DNA from: Pleomorphomonas carboxyditropha
GTDB taxonomy: Bacteria; Pseudomonadota; Alphaproteobacteria; Rhizobiales; Pleomorphomonadaceae
Length of the DNA: 64,000 nt
Assembly: GCF_002770725.1 (NCBI RefSeq)
Contig: NZ_NQVN01000017.1
Span: forward strand, 50,910-114,909
Direction: 5' to 3'
Below, piece by piece: positions 9,118 through 19,027 of the stretch; within the stretch, counting starts at the first letter, position 1; every line of letters begins with the position of its first letter. Made by a program: the position numbers and the translations under genes. Below the pieces are notes generated by a model that saw only the letters and a program-made list of their open reading frames with translations, had not been told where the DNA came from and did not search any database.

Positions 9118-9435
9118 GGCGGTTCGATCGTCTCCGGCGGTCCAGGACATTTCCGGCGAAGCGGCTGGGCCGGAGGCGCCGGACCGTCCAGCCGAATCGG
9201 CGCGCGGCGCCGGCTGTTCGCCTTTCGTTTTGCACGAAAGGGGCACGGTTGCCAAGCAGTCGCCAAAGCGGCAGCACCCCGACGCCACAGGTTCCGGCCA
9301 ATGTGCCCAATTGTTGGCTGTCAATGATCACAATTGCATCACGCCTCCGTGATCAGTCGCATTGACGTCACGTAAGGTCTGGTTAATTCTTTCCTGGGCT
9401 CGAGGGCGTTTCCATCCCCCTGCGGCGAGGTGGTC
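9118..9435. other. Divergent promoter region, ruvB and DUF2927 gene
   Basis: No gene is visible in this 318-bp spacer. It holds a perfect 7-bp palindrome (CCTTTCG at 9221-9227, CGAAAGG at 9235-9241), overlapped by GTTC-N7-GTTT at 9216-9230, one base from the alphaproteobacterial LexA box GTTC-N7-GTTC. SOS control of ruvB would be reasonable but the match is imperfect. Confidence 0.35.
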
Positions 9436-10176
9436 ATGGTGGCTTTCAGGACGGTATTCGGGTTGATGCTGCTCGCGGTCGCGCTGGCGACGGTCGGCGA
9501 CCTTTTCTCCAGCCCGGTACGGGCCGAAAGCATCGTCGGATTTTCCGACGACGAATTGATGGACGGTTTCCAGAAAACGGTGTTCGGCGTCGAATACGGC
9601 AGCGCGGTGGCCGGCGGCAGCGTCAAGAAGTTCGACGGCGCCGTGCGCATCCGCGTCGTCAATCTGGCCGACAAGGACCGGCAGCGCGAGATCGCCGGGT
9701 TCGTTTCCCGCCTGCCGCGCCTCGTCAGGGGGCTCGACATCCGCATGGCGGCGCCGGGCGAAAACCCCAACTTCACCGTCTACGTGGTCGATCGTGCCGA
9801 TTACGTCGACACCGTGCGGGCCGACGTGCTCGGCTCGACGCACGGCGCCGCGCCGGGGCAATGCCTGGTGCGCGTCTATCCGAGCTCGCTCGGCATCGTC
9901 CGTTCGACGGCGGTGATCGTCTCCGACGAGGGCGACAGCCTGTTCCGCCGCTGCATGGTGGAAGAGATCCTGCAGGGCCTCGGCCCGATGAACGACAATG
10001 CCGCGCTCTATGCCTCGGTGTTCAACGACCGTTCGCGCCACGATCGCTTCATGCCGTTCGACCGGGCGGTGGTGTCGATGCTCTACGACCGGCGCATCCG
10101 TCCCGGCATGACGCGCACCGAAGTCGGCACGCTGTTGCCGGCCGTGCTCGCCGACGTGCGGCGTTCCGTCCGCTAA
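9436..10176 (+). CDS. DUF2927 family secreted protein
   Basis: A 246-aa protein of the DUF2927 family, found mostly in alphaproteobacteria and of unknown function. It has an N-terminal signal sequence (hydrophobic FGLMLLAVALATVGDLF, then SPVRA) and a conserved middle with FDGAVRIRVV and the segment RCMVEEILQGLGPMNDN, a typical family core ending in a metallopeptidase-like helix without the HExxH motif. The ATG at 9436 has GGCGAGGTG in front; an in-frame GTG at 9430 is less likely. It is a single-gene unit, followed by a strong terminator at 10221. Confidence 0.75.
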   Translation: MVAFRTVFGLMLLAVALATVGDLFSSPVRAESIVGFSDDELMDGFQKTVFGVEYGSAVAGGSVKKFDGAVRIRVVNLADKDRQREIAGFVSRLPRLVRGLDIRMAAPGENPNFTVYVVDRADYVDTVRADVLGSTHGAAPGQCLVRVYPSSLGIVRSTAVIVSDEGDSLFRRCMVEEILQGLGPMNDNAALYASVFNDRSRHDRFMPFDRAVVSMLYDRRIRPGMTRTEVGTLLPAVLADVRRSVR

Positions 10177-10220
10177 GCGCATCTCCGGCCGCCAGGCGAA
10201 TTCCCGGAAGTTTGCTGGAG

Positions 10221-10262
10221 CACCCGCCGACAGGGTTATTCAACCCGATCGGCGGGTGTTTT
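10221..10262 (+). terminator. Intrinsic terminator after the DUF2927 gene
   Basis: CACCCGCCGA (10221-10230) pairs perfectly with TCGGCGGGTG (10249-10258), with an inner stem GGGTT/AACCC (10233-10237 and 10242-10246), and TTTT follows. It also sits between two convergent genes. Confidence 0.85.
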
Positions 10263-10312
10263 GCAGAACGGCCTACCACATGCATGATCGCAACGCGGCG
10301 GAGCGTCGGCGC

Positions 10313-10981
10313 TCACTGCATGTTGCGCCGGATGCGGCTCAGGAACTGGTTCTGCTGGCCGGCGGGGCGTTTCTCGATAGCCGCCGTGATCTGGTCGCGC
10401 CTGTCGGGCATGGCGATGTAGAGCTTGGCCAGATCCTCGCGGCCGCGGTAGCTGGCGGCCAGCGTCGCGATGTCGGCGTCGACGATCGCCTTGACCGCCG
10501 GCGGCGTATCGGGAATCAGGGCTATCAACTGCATCCGGTCGGTGGCGAGGGCATATTGCCAGGGACCGTAGGCGCGGCTGAGCTCCAGGGCGCGGAACGT
10601 GGTGTCGCGCCGGTCGGCGTCGGTGGCCGCGAACCTTGCCAGCGTCAGCCACAGGATGGCATTGCCCGGCGCCGCCGCCACCATGGACTTGGCGCGCTCG
10701 TAGCAGGCGTCGTTGAGGCGCGGACGGTCCTCGAAGGGGATCGTCTCGGCGGTCTGGTCGAAGGCAAGCCGGCGGCAATCGAGGTCAAAAACGCCGAGCG
10801 CCCGCTTGCTGGAGAGGAACGGCACGTCCGGATCGGCGGCCACCGATTGCAGCCGGTCGGCGACGGTGCCGGCGGTGCTGAGGAAGGGAGCGGACTCCAC
10901 GCTCATCCCGTAAAGGCCGAGGCAGAGCAATCCGGCCGAGAACAGGCCGATCAAGGGCGCGGACAGCTTCAGCGACAGCAT
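10313..10981 (-). CDS. Hypothetical membrane-anchored helical protein
   Basis: I do not recognise this 222-aa protein. From the ATG at 10981, preceded by GGAAGG, it has one N-terminal hydrophobic segment (about residues 5-27, LIGLFSAGLLCLGLYGM) and then a soluble, mainly helical domain with two cysteines (FDLDCRR, NDACYERAK). Ala- and Leu-rich repeats such as NAILWLTLARFA are reminiscent of TPR helices. It may be a periplasmic protein anchored to the inner membrane. It stands alone, convergent with the DUF2927 gene and divergent from the phosphatase gene. Confidence 0.6.
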   Translation of the reverse strand: MLSLKLSAPLIGLFSAGLLCLGLYGMSVESAPFLSTAGTVADRLQSVAADPDVPFLSSKRALGVFDLDCRRLAFDQTAETIPFEDRPRLNDACYERAKSMVAAAPGNAILWLTLARFAATDADRRDTTFRALELSRAYGPWQYALATDRMQLIALIPDTPPAVKAIVDADIATLAASYRGREDLAKLYIAMPDRRDQITAAIEKRPAGQQNQFLSRIRRNMQ

Positions 10982-11222
10982 GACTAACCTTCCCCAAATT
11001 TGGACGCCCGCCAGCGCCAACGGCCGGCAACCCCAAGGCGAATGCCGCGGTACGGAACCGAAAGGCGCGGCTGCCGTTCTCTCTATCCCGGACTGCCTTA
11101 ACCGTCTCGATAAAATTCAACGGATACCGGGAGAAATCGCTGGACGTTTTCGAGCGTAAACCGGATAAATACGTAAAGACAAGAGGCGTCGGCGGCCTTC
11201 ATCGCCGGCAGGCCTGCCGACG

Positions 11223-12056
11223 GTGGCGCAACCATTCGCCGCCGCCCCAGTTTGGAGCTCCCTATTGCTCACCGCGGTTCGATCGCTTTTCGGTCTTGGA
11301 ACAAAATCCGAACCGGCTCCGCCGGCGAGCCGTCGCGAACGCATCGAGATCGACCCGAAGGACACCGTCATCTACGCCATCGGCGACGTGCACGGCTGCT
11401 TCGCCGAATTGAAGGCGGCCGAGCAGCGGATCGTCGCCGATGCCGCCGACATTGCCGCCGAGCGCCGGATCATTCTCTGCCTCGGCGATCTCGTCGACCG
11501 GGGGCCGCAATCGGCCGACGTGCTCGACCACCTGGCCGGCCCGCCGCCGCGCGGCTTCGAGCGCCTGTCGCTGTGCGGCAACCATGACGAGACCTTCCTC
11601 GCCTTCATCGACGATCCGCACGCCAACATGGGGTGGCTGGATTTCGGCGGCGAGCAGACGCTGGAGTCCTACGGCATCGACCTCCTGCGCCTGGCGCGGC
11701 ATCGCGGCGGCACGGGCGGGCTCGGCGAGATCGCCCGGGCGACGGTGCCGGAGGCGCATGTCGAATTCCTCAGGAGCCTGCCGGTGGCGGTGCGGTTCGG
11801 CGACGTGCTGTTCGTTCACGCCGGCGTCCGTCCCGGCGTGCCGCTCGATGCGCAGGACGACGACGACCTGATGTGGATCCGCGAGCCTTTCGTCAGCCAG
11901 CCGAACGGGCTGGGGCTCACCGTGGTGCACGGCCACACGCCGGCCAACGAACCGGTGTTTGCGCCGGGGCGCATCGGCATCGACACCGGCGCCTTCGCGA
12001 CCGGCCGCCTTACCGCATTGCGGGTGTTCGAGGGCCGGGCGGCTATCGTCGGGTGA
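11223..12056 (+). CDS. PPP-family metallophosphoesterase (Ser/Thr phosphatase or Ap4A hydrolase-like)
   Basis: A 277-aa calcineurin-like phosphoesterase with the full PPP metal-binding set: GDVHGCF (about residue 55), GDLVDRGPQ (about 90), CGNHDETF (about 119), HAGVRPG and HGHTPAN towards the C-terminus. These coordinate two metals and make it a protein phosphatase of the PrpA type or a dinucleoside polyphosphate hydrolase; the sequence does not decide which. The start is a GTG at 11223 with only a weak upstream signal. The first 40 residues are not conserved, so a later start is possible. It is monocistronic. Confidence 0.82.
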   Translation: MAQPFAAAPVWSSLLLTAVRSLFGLGTKSEPAPPASRRERIEIDPKDTVIYAIGDVHGCFAELKAAEQRIVADAADIAAERRIILCLGDLVDRGPQSADVLDHLAGPPPRGFERLSLCGNHDETFLAFIDDPHANMGWLDFGGEQTLESYGIDLLRLARHRGGTGGLGEIARATVPEAHVEFLRSLPVAVRFGDVLFVHAGVRPGVPLDAQDDDDLMWIREPFVSQPNGLGLTVVHGHTPANEPVFAPGRIGIDTGAFATGRLTALRVFEGRAAIVG

Positions 12057-12086
12057 ACGCTGCGGCCCCTCGCGGCAAGGCCAGGC

Positions 12087-12605
12087 CTAAGGTTTTGCAG
12101 TGCGTCGGCGGATGCCGGACGGCAGCGTTTCGAGGGTCACGGGCGCGGCAACTCGGAACGATTTCCCGCGGGCGTGCAGCGCAAGCGACCAGGGATCGAA
12201 CACCGGAACGTCGGCGGCGATGAATTCGCTGGTATCCCGGCTGACGACGACGAGGTCTTCCACGACCGCCATCGCCGCTATGAAGAGGTCCGGCTGGCTG
12301 AACGTGTGGCCGCGCTTTTGCCCGGCGACATGCAGCATCTTCCAGCGAAGGATGATGTCCTCGCCGATCGACAGGACGCGGCCTGCAAACAGGGGGCGCA
12401 TCGTCCGGTCAAGCCACAGGTTCAGGTCGGCCCGGCGGCTCGCGTCGTCCAGCCGTTCGATGCCGAAGCGGATTTCGGCAAAGGTTATGTCCGACAGGAA
12501 CAGCGTGTCGCCCGGCTGGTCGGCAATGAACGCCTTGACGTTTGCGTCGGGTCTCGGCTTGCGGAGTTCCGAAATCACGTTGGTATCGAGGAGCCATCCC
12601 CTCAT
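12087..12605 (-). CDS. PIN-domain toxin, VapC type
   Basis: VapC toxins are Mg-dependent ribonucleases that cut tRNA or rRNA. The 172-aa product opens with LLDTNVISELRKP, containing the first acidic residue, and carries FAEIRFGIERL with the second (Glu) and FSQPDLFIAA with a later Asp, together the PIN catalytic set. Typical VapC proteins are about 130-140 aa, so the C-terminal 30 residues are an extra tail rich in Arg. It overlaps the antitoxin gene upstream by 4 bp (12602-12605), the usual coupling. Confidence 0.87.
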   Translation of the reverse strand: MRGWLLDTNVISELRKPRPDANVKAFIADQPGDTLFLSDITFAEIRFGIERLDDASRRADLNLWLDRTMRPLFAGRVLSIGEDIILRWKMLHVAGQKRGHTFSQPDLFIAAMAVVEDLVVVSRDTSEFIAADVPVFDPWSLALHARGKSFRVAAPVTLETLPSGIRRRTAKP

Positions 12606-12895
12606 AGGGGAACGTCCCGAACCGGCGCCTTGAAGGGCTCGCGGTCGAAGGAAACGTCCTGCAACGGCGATTCCGCAAGGGCCGTGACCAGGTCGAGCCC
12701 GCTGACCGGCTTTTGGATGCGGTCAAAATCTGCTGCGGAAACAATGACGGCCGCATCCTGCCCGTGCAGGGTGACGCGCTGCGGCCCGCTGGTCTGGGCA
12801 TGGCGCACGACCTCGCTGAGGCGTACCTTGGCGTCCTGAAGGCGCCAGGAGGTAGGAGGGGAGCCAGGTGTCTTGCGGGAGGAGCGAGTGGCCAT
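12602..12895 (-). CDS. Phd/YefM-type antitoxin
   Basis: This 97-aa protein has the Phd/YefM fold signature: WRLQDAKVRLSEVVRHAQ, then PQRVTLHGQDAAVIVSAADF. Members bind DNA through the N-terminal half and neutralise the toxin with the C-terminal tail (here about residues 60-97, FDREPFKAPV). It precedes and overlaps the PIN toxin gene. A composite palindromic repeat begins 13 bp upstream of its start, so promoter and repeat are adjacent or overlap. The pair would be autoregulated, as is general in the family. Confidence 0.87.
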   Translation of the reverse strand: MATRSSRKTPGSPPTSWRLQDAKVRLSEVVRHAQTSGPQRVTLHGQDAAVIVSAADFDRIQKPVSGLDLVTALAESPLQDVSFDREPFKAPVRDVPL

Positions 12896-12908
12896 GACTG
12901 GTCTTTCT

Positions 12909-13011
12909 AGAGCATCGGACTGAAAAGTGGAATCCGGTTTTCAGAAAATCCGATGCAATAACAAAGGACTAGATCGTCACTTTGCGTCCGTTAGGACGCG
13001 CGACGATCTAG
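12909..13011. repeat. Composite palindromic intergenic repeat, copy 1
   Basis: Two consecutive hairpins. The first runs from AGAGCATCGGA (12909) through GAAAAGTGG to TCCGATGC (ends near 12956). The second has perfect outer arms CTAGATCGTC (12969-12978) and GACGATCTAG (13002-13011) and inner arms GCGTCC/GGACGC (12984-12989, 12994-12999). A near-identical, oppositely oriented copy is at 57702-57803. The spacer 12896-13313 around it holds no gene. Confidence 0.85.
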
Positions 13012-13250
13012 TCGTTCTGACCAGTTTATCGCACCGAATGGAGATGCTCGCAAGCAAGAACGGAACATGCCGGGAACGACGGCTTGTTCCGGCTCACCGG
13101 GCTGGATTTGGTAAAGGGGCAGTATTCCGCGAGGAAGAATTTCTTCGAGACAACGGATCCGGCCAATTTCAACGCGTTGTCCGTCGTTGGCAGGTTTGTA
13201 TTCATATATCTTGGTTGAAGAATGAATTGGCGTTCCTACAGCCGGAACTC

Positions 13251-13293
13251 AAAAAATTAGGGAATGCCCAACTGCCGCAGTCAGGCATTCCCT
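13251..13293 (-). terminator. Intrinsic terminator after the DUF882 gene (works on both strands)
   Basis: AGGGAATGCC (13259-13268) pairs perfectly with GGCATTCCCT (13284-13293). On the minus strand the stem is followed by TAATTTTTT, on the plus strand by TTCTTG. It lies 20 bp past the stop of the DUF882 gene. Confidence 0.88.
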
Positions 13294-13313
13294 TTCTTGT
13301 TGCCGTGCCGGCT

Positions 13314-15020
13314 TCAGCGCATGGCCAATTGGCGCCGTGTGAAGTCGAGGACTTCCGTCGGCGCCGCCACCGGGCCGGCGAAGCGGGTCGACACCAGCGC
13401 GCCATAGGGACTGGCCGAGAAGGTGGTGTTCACCACCTGGGCCGGCGCCTCGAACATGGTGGCGAGATGCAACTGGTCCGGGTGAACCAGCGTCCGGAAG
13501 CGGCCCCAGTAGACGGACTGGCCGCCATCGAGCAGCAGAGGGCCGTCCTCGGAGGCGATTTCCGGCAGTTCGAGATTGCCGAACATGTCGCTCTTGCCGC
13601 CGTCGATCACCGGCCGGGCCAGTTCGGCCGCCGGTGCCGGCGGCGCCGGCTTGCGGGGCGCCGGCGAGAGGGCGGCGGTCTGCACCGGCTGACGGGCGGC
13701 CGGGGCCGGCGGCAGCTCGGAGGCGGGCGGCGCGAAGGAAAGCGCGCTGGCCGGCTGCGGCGCCGGATCCTGGGCGACTTCGGCCAGCGCCAGCTGGGCG
13801 GCGATGGCGTCCTCGCGGCTGGCGGCCACCGGCAGCGGCACCGCGACGGGCGCCGGCGGCTTTGTCGGCGGCAGCATTATCATCGGCGCGTCGGCCATGG
13901 CGAGCTCCACGGCGGTGTCGGCGATCTCCGAAGGCTTGGCCTGCGGCAGCGGCACATTGTCCATGGCCAGCCGGTCGGCGCCGGTCAGCGTCGGCACGGC
14001 GGCCGGCTCGAGCCCGGCCGGCAGCGTCGCCTCGGCGAGGCTGGTCACCCGGCGTTCGGGCGCGACCGGCGCGGCGGGCGGCGGCGACGTGAAGGCGGCG
14101 GTCAGCACCGGCGCGGCGGGAGCCGCGGCCGGCGGGGCGATCTTCGGCGCCACCGGAGCCGGCTTGGCGGCAACGGCCGGCGCATCGCCATCGGCCGAGC
14201 CGATCTCCTCGGCGCTGTCTTCCTCGTCGTTAGAGAACAGCATGGCGAGCAGGCCCTTGCCGGAGCTCTTGGAGGAGGAAGAGGCCGAAGCCATGGCCAC
14301 CGGGGCGGCGGCGCCCTTCTCGCGCTGCAGCTCGGCGAGGGCCTGTTGATAGCCGGGCAGGGGCTTGCCGTCGGTCGGGATATGGGCGGTCTTGCCGTCG
14401 GGGAACAGGCCGACGAGCTGGGTGCGGCTGAGGCGCGGCCAGGCGCGAACCGAGCCGACGTCGATATGCACGAAGGGGCTGTTGGCCGACGGATACCAGC
14501 CGACGCCGCCGTTCTGCATCTGCACGGCGATCATGCGCAGCTTGTCGACGGACACGTCGGGAATGTTCATGTCCATCGCCTTGCCCAGCGAGTGCTGGCT
14601 GTGCTTGGCGACGGCCGACGAACGGGAGCGCAGCATGTTGTTGGTGGCGAGCGACCGGTAGCCGCAAACCACCTGGATCGGCTGGCGCGACCCGGACTTC
14701 TGGTAGAGCTCCCACACCGTGTCGAACAGGCGCGGATCCATGCGCGTCGCCTCGTTGCGGCGCCAGTCGCGCAGGAAGCGGTTGAGCTCGGACAGCGCCG
14801 AGGGAATGTAGCGGCCATCCTTCTTGAAGGTGATGGTCAGCCGCTCCTTGGTATGCAGGTTGTAGAGGTCGAGGGTGCGGGCGTCGGCCGCTTTCGCCGC
14901 CGAGGCGAACAGCGACAGCGCCGCGGCCGTCCCCACGAAGGCGCCGAGCGCCGCGCGACCGGCGGCAAGGGCGAGGCGGGAAGAGGTCGCCGTTGCGCCG
15001 AACGCCTGGGCTGCTTTCAT
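13314..15020 (-). CDS. DUF882 / M15-like peptidase with long low-complexity tail
   Basis: The N-terminal half of this 568-aa protein is a DUF882 (YcbK-like) domain, related to M15 D-Ala-D-Ala metallopeptidases acting on peptidoglycan. Seen are the zinc-site motifs HSQHSLGKAMDMN (His and Asp) and FVHIDVGSVR (HxD), in a normal spacing. A signal peptide precedes it (ending SAAKAAD). From about residue 230 the protein becomes a long Ala/Pro/Val-rich region with little order and ends in a small domain (GRFRTLVHPDQLH). The ATG at 15020 is preceded by AGAGGA; a GTG at 15068 is possible but has no such site. The related wall enzyme next upstream suggests shared work in wall remodelling. Confidence 0.85.
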   Translation of the reverse strand: MKAAQAFGATATSSRLALAAGRAALGAFVGTAAALSLFASAAKAADARTLDLYNLHTKERLTITFKKDGRYIPSALSELNRFLRDWRRNEATRMDPRLFDTVWELYQKSGSRQPIQVVCGYRSLATNNMLRSRSSAVAKHSQHSLGKAMDMNIPDVSVDKLRMIAVQMQNGGVGWYPSANSPFVHIDVGSVRAWPRLSRTQLVGLFPDGKTAHIPTDGKPLPGYQQALAELQREKGAAAPVAMASASSSSKSSGKGLLAMLFSNDEEDSAEEIGSADGDAPAVAAKPAPVAPKIAPPAAAPAAPVLTAAFTSPPPAAPVAPERRVTSLAEATLPAGLEPAAVPTLTGADRLAMDNVPLPQAKPSEIADTAVELAMADAPMIMLPPTKPPAPVAVPLPVAASREDAIAAQLALAEVAQDPAPQPASALSFAPPASELPPAPAARQPVQTAALSPAPRKPAPPAPAAELARPVIDGGKSDMFGNLELPEIASEDGPLLLDGGQSVYWGRFRTLVHPDQLHLATMFEAPAQVVNTTFSASPYGALVSTRFAGPVAAPTEVLDFTRRQLAMR

Positions 15021-15265
15021 TGAAGCGATTCCTCTTGCCGATGGTGTGTTCGTTGTCCGGGTTTTCACGCGTCTTTGTCCGCTTGCTCTCGTCTCCAGCC
15101 AACGTGGATTATTGGCGGAGAGAATTAAGCAACGGTTTACCGTAAGCCCTTGAAGACCGGCTTAGGCTCCGATGGTCGGAAACTTCCCCTGGATTTCACG
15201 GCGCGTACAATACCCGCCACCGGCCGAAAGGCCAAGTGGGTAGTTCATGGCATGGCAGAAACGCC

Positions 15266-15297
15266 AAAAAACCTGCTCCGCCAAGGGCAAAGCAGGT
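15266..15297 (-). terminator. Intrinsic terminator after the L,D-transpeptidase gene
   Basis: On the minus strand ACCTGCT (15297-15291) pairs with AGCAGGT (15277-15271) and TTTTT follows. It lies in the 308-bp spacer 15021-15328, which also must hold the promoter of the DUF882 gene; no other feature is visible there. Confidence 0.82.
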
Positions 15298-15328
15298 ATT
15301 TTCCTGGGGAAAATGCTTACGTGGCCGG

Positions 15329-17188
15329 TCAGACCTGCGACATGCCCAATGCCTTCTTGATGGCCTGGGTATGGCCGTAGATGTCGTCGCGGATCTGCAG
15401 CTTGCCGCCGTCGTCGACGAAGGCGGTGAAGTAGGCGAGATGCACTTTGAGGTGGGTGGCGATGTCGACGCGCTTCTCGTCGCCGCCGAACATCGCCTGC
15501 AGCTTCGGCACCGTCCATTGCGGGTCGCCCTGCAGCACGGCGTCGGCGAAGGCCATCGGGTCGTCGACGCGCACGCAGCCGTGGCTGAAGGCGCGGACGT
15601 CGCGGTTGAACAGGCTCCTGAGCGGCGTGTCGTGCAGGTAGACGGCGTGCTTGTTGGGGAACATGAACTTGATGTTGCCGAGGGCGTTGGCCTCGCCGGG
15701 CACCTGGCGGATGCCGACCGCCTTCACCGCGTTCTCGTCCCAGATGATGCGGGTCGGGTCGATCAACTGGCCGTCCCAGGTCACTTCGTAGCCGTGGCGG
15801 GAGAAGTAGCCGGCCGGGTCGGCCTGGATCTCCGGCAGCATCTCCTTGACCTTGATCGATTCCGGAATGTGCCAGTAGGGGTTGACCACCAGATACTGCA
15901 TCTCGCCGGAAAACACCGGCGTCTGGTTGGTGGCCTTGCCGACCACGACGCGCGCCTCGTGCACCTGCTGGCCGTGGCGGAAGACGCGCACCTTGAACTC
16001 GGGAATGTTGACGAGGACGTAGTCCTGGCTGAGGTCGCGCGGCATCCAGCGCCACATTTCCATGTTGGCGATGATCTCGCCCTCGACATCGCGATGGGCG
16101 CCGTTGAGGAGCGCCAGCGTGCGGCTGCCGACCACGCCGTCGGCGTTAAGGCCGTTCTCCTTCTGGAAGGCCTCGACGGCGGAGATCAGCGCCTCGTCGT
16201 AGAGCTCGGGATCGAACAGATCGTCCCCGGGCGCGGCGACGCCGAGCCGCTTGCGCAGGGCGGGCACGCCGGCGTCGCTCATGCCGGGCTTCAGCGATTT
16301 GGCAAGGGCGACCGGTTCGGGCGCCGCTTCGGCGTTGCTCTTGGCGGCCCGCACCTCGGCCAGCATGGCTTTCAGGCGGCGGAAGCCCTCGGTCGGCGGA
16401 TTGAAGCCGTCGAGCGCCGCGGCGGCGTCGCCGGCCTCGGCGACCGTGGCGAGCGCCCTGTCGGCGGGGATGCGCTCGGGCGTGCGCGTGATGTCCTTGG
16501 AGATGGACAGCGGCGCGACGCGGCCGCCGGACGCCTGCTCGGCGAAGGTCGCCACCGCCATGGAAACGCGGAGATCGGCGTTGGCGACCAGTTCGGTGTC
16601 GGGGGCGGAGAGGTCGGCCTCGGGCAGGGCATAGTCGAGCGGGTTGAGGCCGTCTTCCACGGCGTCGGCAAGGCGGGCGATCACCGCCTTGGCCTTGTCG
16701 GAATAATGATCGCCCTCGACCCAGAGCGGCTGGTTGCCGCGGGCGGCGTAGACCTTGGCGACGGCGTCGGCCCGGCGGCGGGCGTCGCCGGTCGCCGAGG
16801 CGACCACCTTGCCGATCTCGGCGACGATCGCCTGATCGACCGGCATGCCGGGGACGCCGGCGGCGACGACGGGCGCCGGGGCGGCATCGGCGGCCGGCGT
16901 CACGGCGGGCGCGGCGGTTTCGGTCGCCGGCGTGGCGGGCTCGACGCCGGGCGCGGTGGCCTCGGCGGGCGGCGCGGTGGGCTCGGCAGGCGGCGCGGCG
17001 GCCTCGGTGGCCGGCGGCAGCGGTTTGCTCTCGACGGCTGCCGGCGTGGCGGTGTCGGTGGTCTTGGCGCCGAGCGGATCGAAGCCGGTCTCGGCCAGGG
17101 CCGGCACGGCCGAAAGGCCGAGACCGATCACGGCGGTGGAAATGAGAAGCTTGGACAGCGAGGAGATCATCACGTTCACCACGGCCAT
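15329..17188 (-). CDS. L,D-transpeptidase of the YcbB (LdtD) type
   Basis: This periplasmic enzyme makes 3-3 cross-links in peptidoglycan. The 619-aa product (ATG at 17188; an ATG at 17170 is also possible) has a signal peptide ending VPALAE, an Ala/Pro/Thr-rich segment, a scaffold domain, a peptidoglycan-binding module near the middle (VPALRKRLG to FQKENGLNADGVVGSRT) and a C-terminal YkuD domain. The catalytic Cys is in FSHGCVRVDDP. Large size with an internal binding module is typical of YcbB rather than short YkuD proteins. Resistance to beta-lactams through the L,D pathway is possible but cannot be read from sequence. Confidence 0.93.
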   Translation of the reverse strand: MAVVNVMISSLSKLLISTAVIGLGLSAVPALAETGFDPLGAKTTDTATPAAVESKPLPPATEAAAPPAEPTAPPAEATAPGVEPATPATETAAPAVTPAADAAPAPVVAAGVPGMPVDQAIVAEIGKVVASATGDARRRADAVAKVYAARGNQPLWVEGDHYSDKAKAVIARLADAVEDGLNPLDYALPEADLSAPDTELVANADLRVSMAVATFAEQASGGRVAPLSISKDITRTPERIPADRALATVAEAGDAAAALDGFNPPTEGFRRLKAMLAEVRAAKSNAEAAPEPVALAKSLKPGMSDAGVPALRKRLGVAAPGDDLFDPELYDEALISAVEAFQKENGLNADGVVGSRTLALLNGAHRDVEGEIIANMEMWRWMPRDLSQDYVLVNIPEFKVRVFRHGQQVHEARVVVGKATNQTPVFSGEMQYLVVNPYWHIPESIKVKEMLPEIQADPAGYFSRHGYEVTWDGQLIDPTRIIWDENAVKAVGIRQVPGEANALGNIKFMFPNKHAVYLHDTPLRSLFNRDVRAFSHGCVRVDDPMAFADAVLQGDPQWTVPKLQAMFGGDEKRVDIATHLKVHLAYFTAFVDDGGKLQIRDDIYGHTQAIKKALGMSQV

Positions 17189-17297
17189 TCCCGCGGGCAA
17201 CCGAGCCGGACGGGAAACGTCATAGGGTTTGTCTTGGCGTTTCGGCAGCGCGCCGACAAGGCCGGCACACCGCCAAAAGTCGATTACTGGTTTCTTG

Positions 17298-18845
<1,548 letters not shown>

Positions 18846-19027
18846 GCGTTAGTCCGTCCTTCCGCGTCTGTGCCAATTCGGGGCACTGTGCCGGGCCAAG
18901 GGTTAAGAGAAGGTTAGGCCACGGCCGCCGATCACCTCTTTTTCACCGACATTTCCGTTGATCGTCGGTGGTTGGAGCACGTAGTCTTGCGCATGGCGTC
19001 CTGCGCCTTATCTGGAGTTGCCGTTCG

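Noticed and set aside
12896..13313. Possible CRISPR or IS element between the Phd antitoxin and DUF882 genes
   Set aside because: No regular repeats with spacers and no transposase; explained by one composite palindrome and one terminator.
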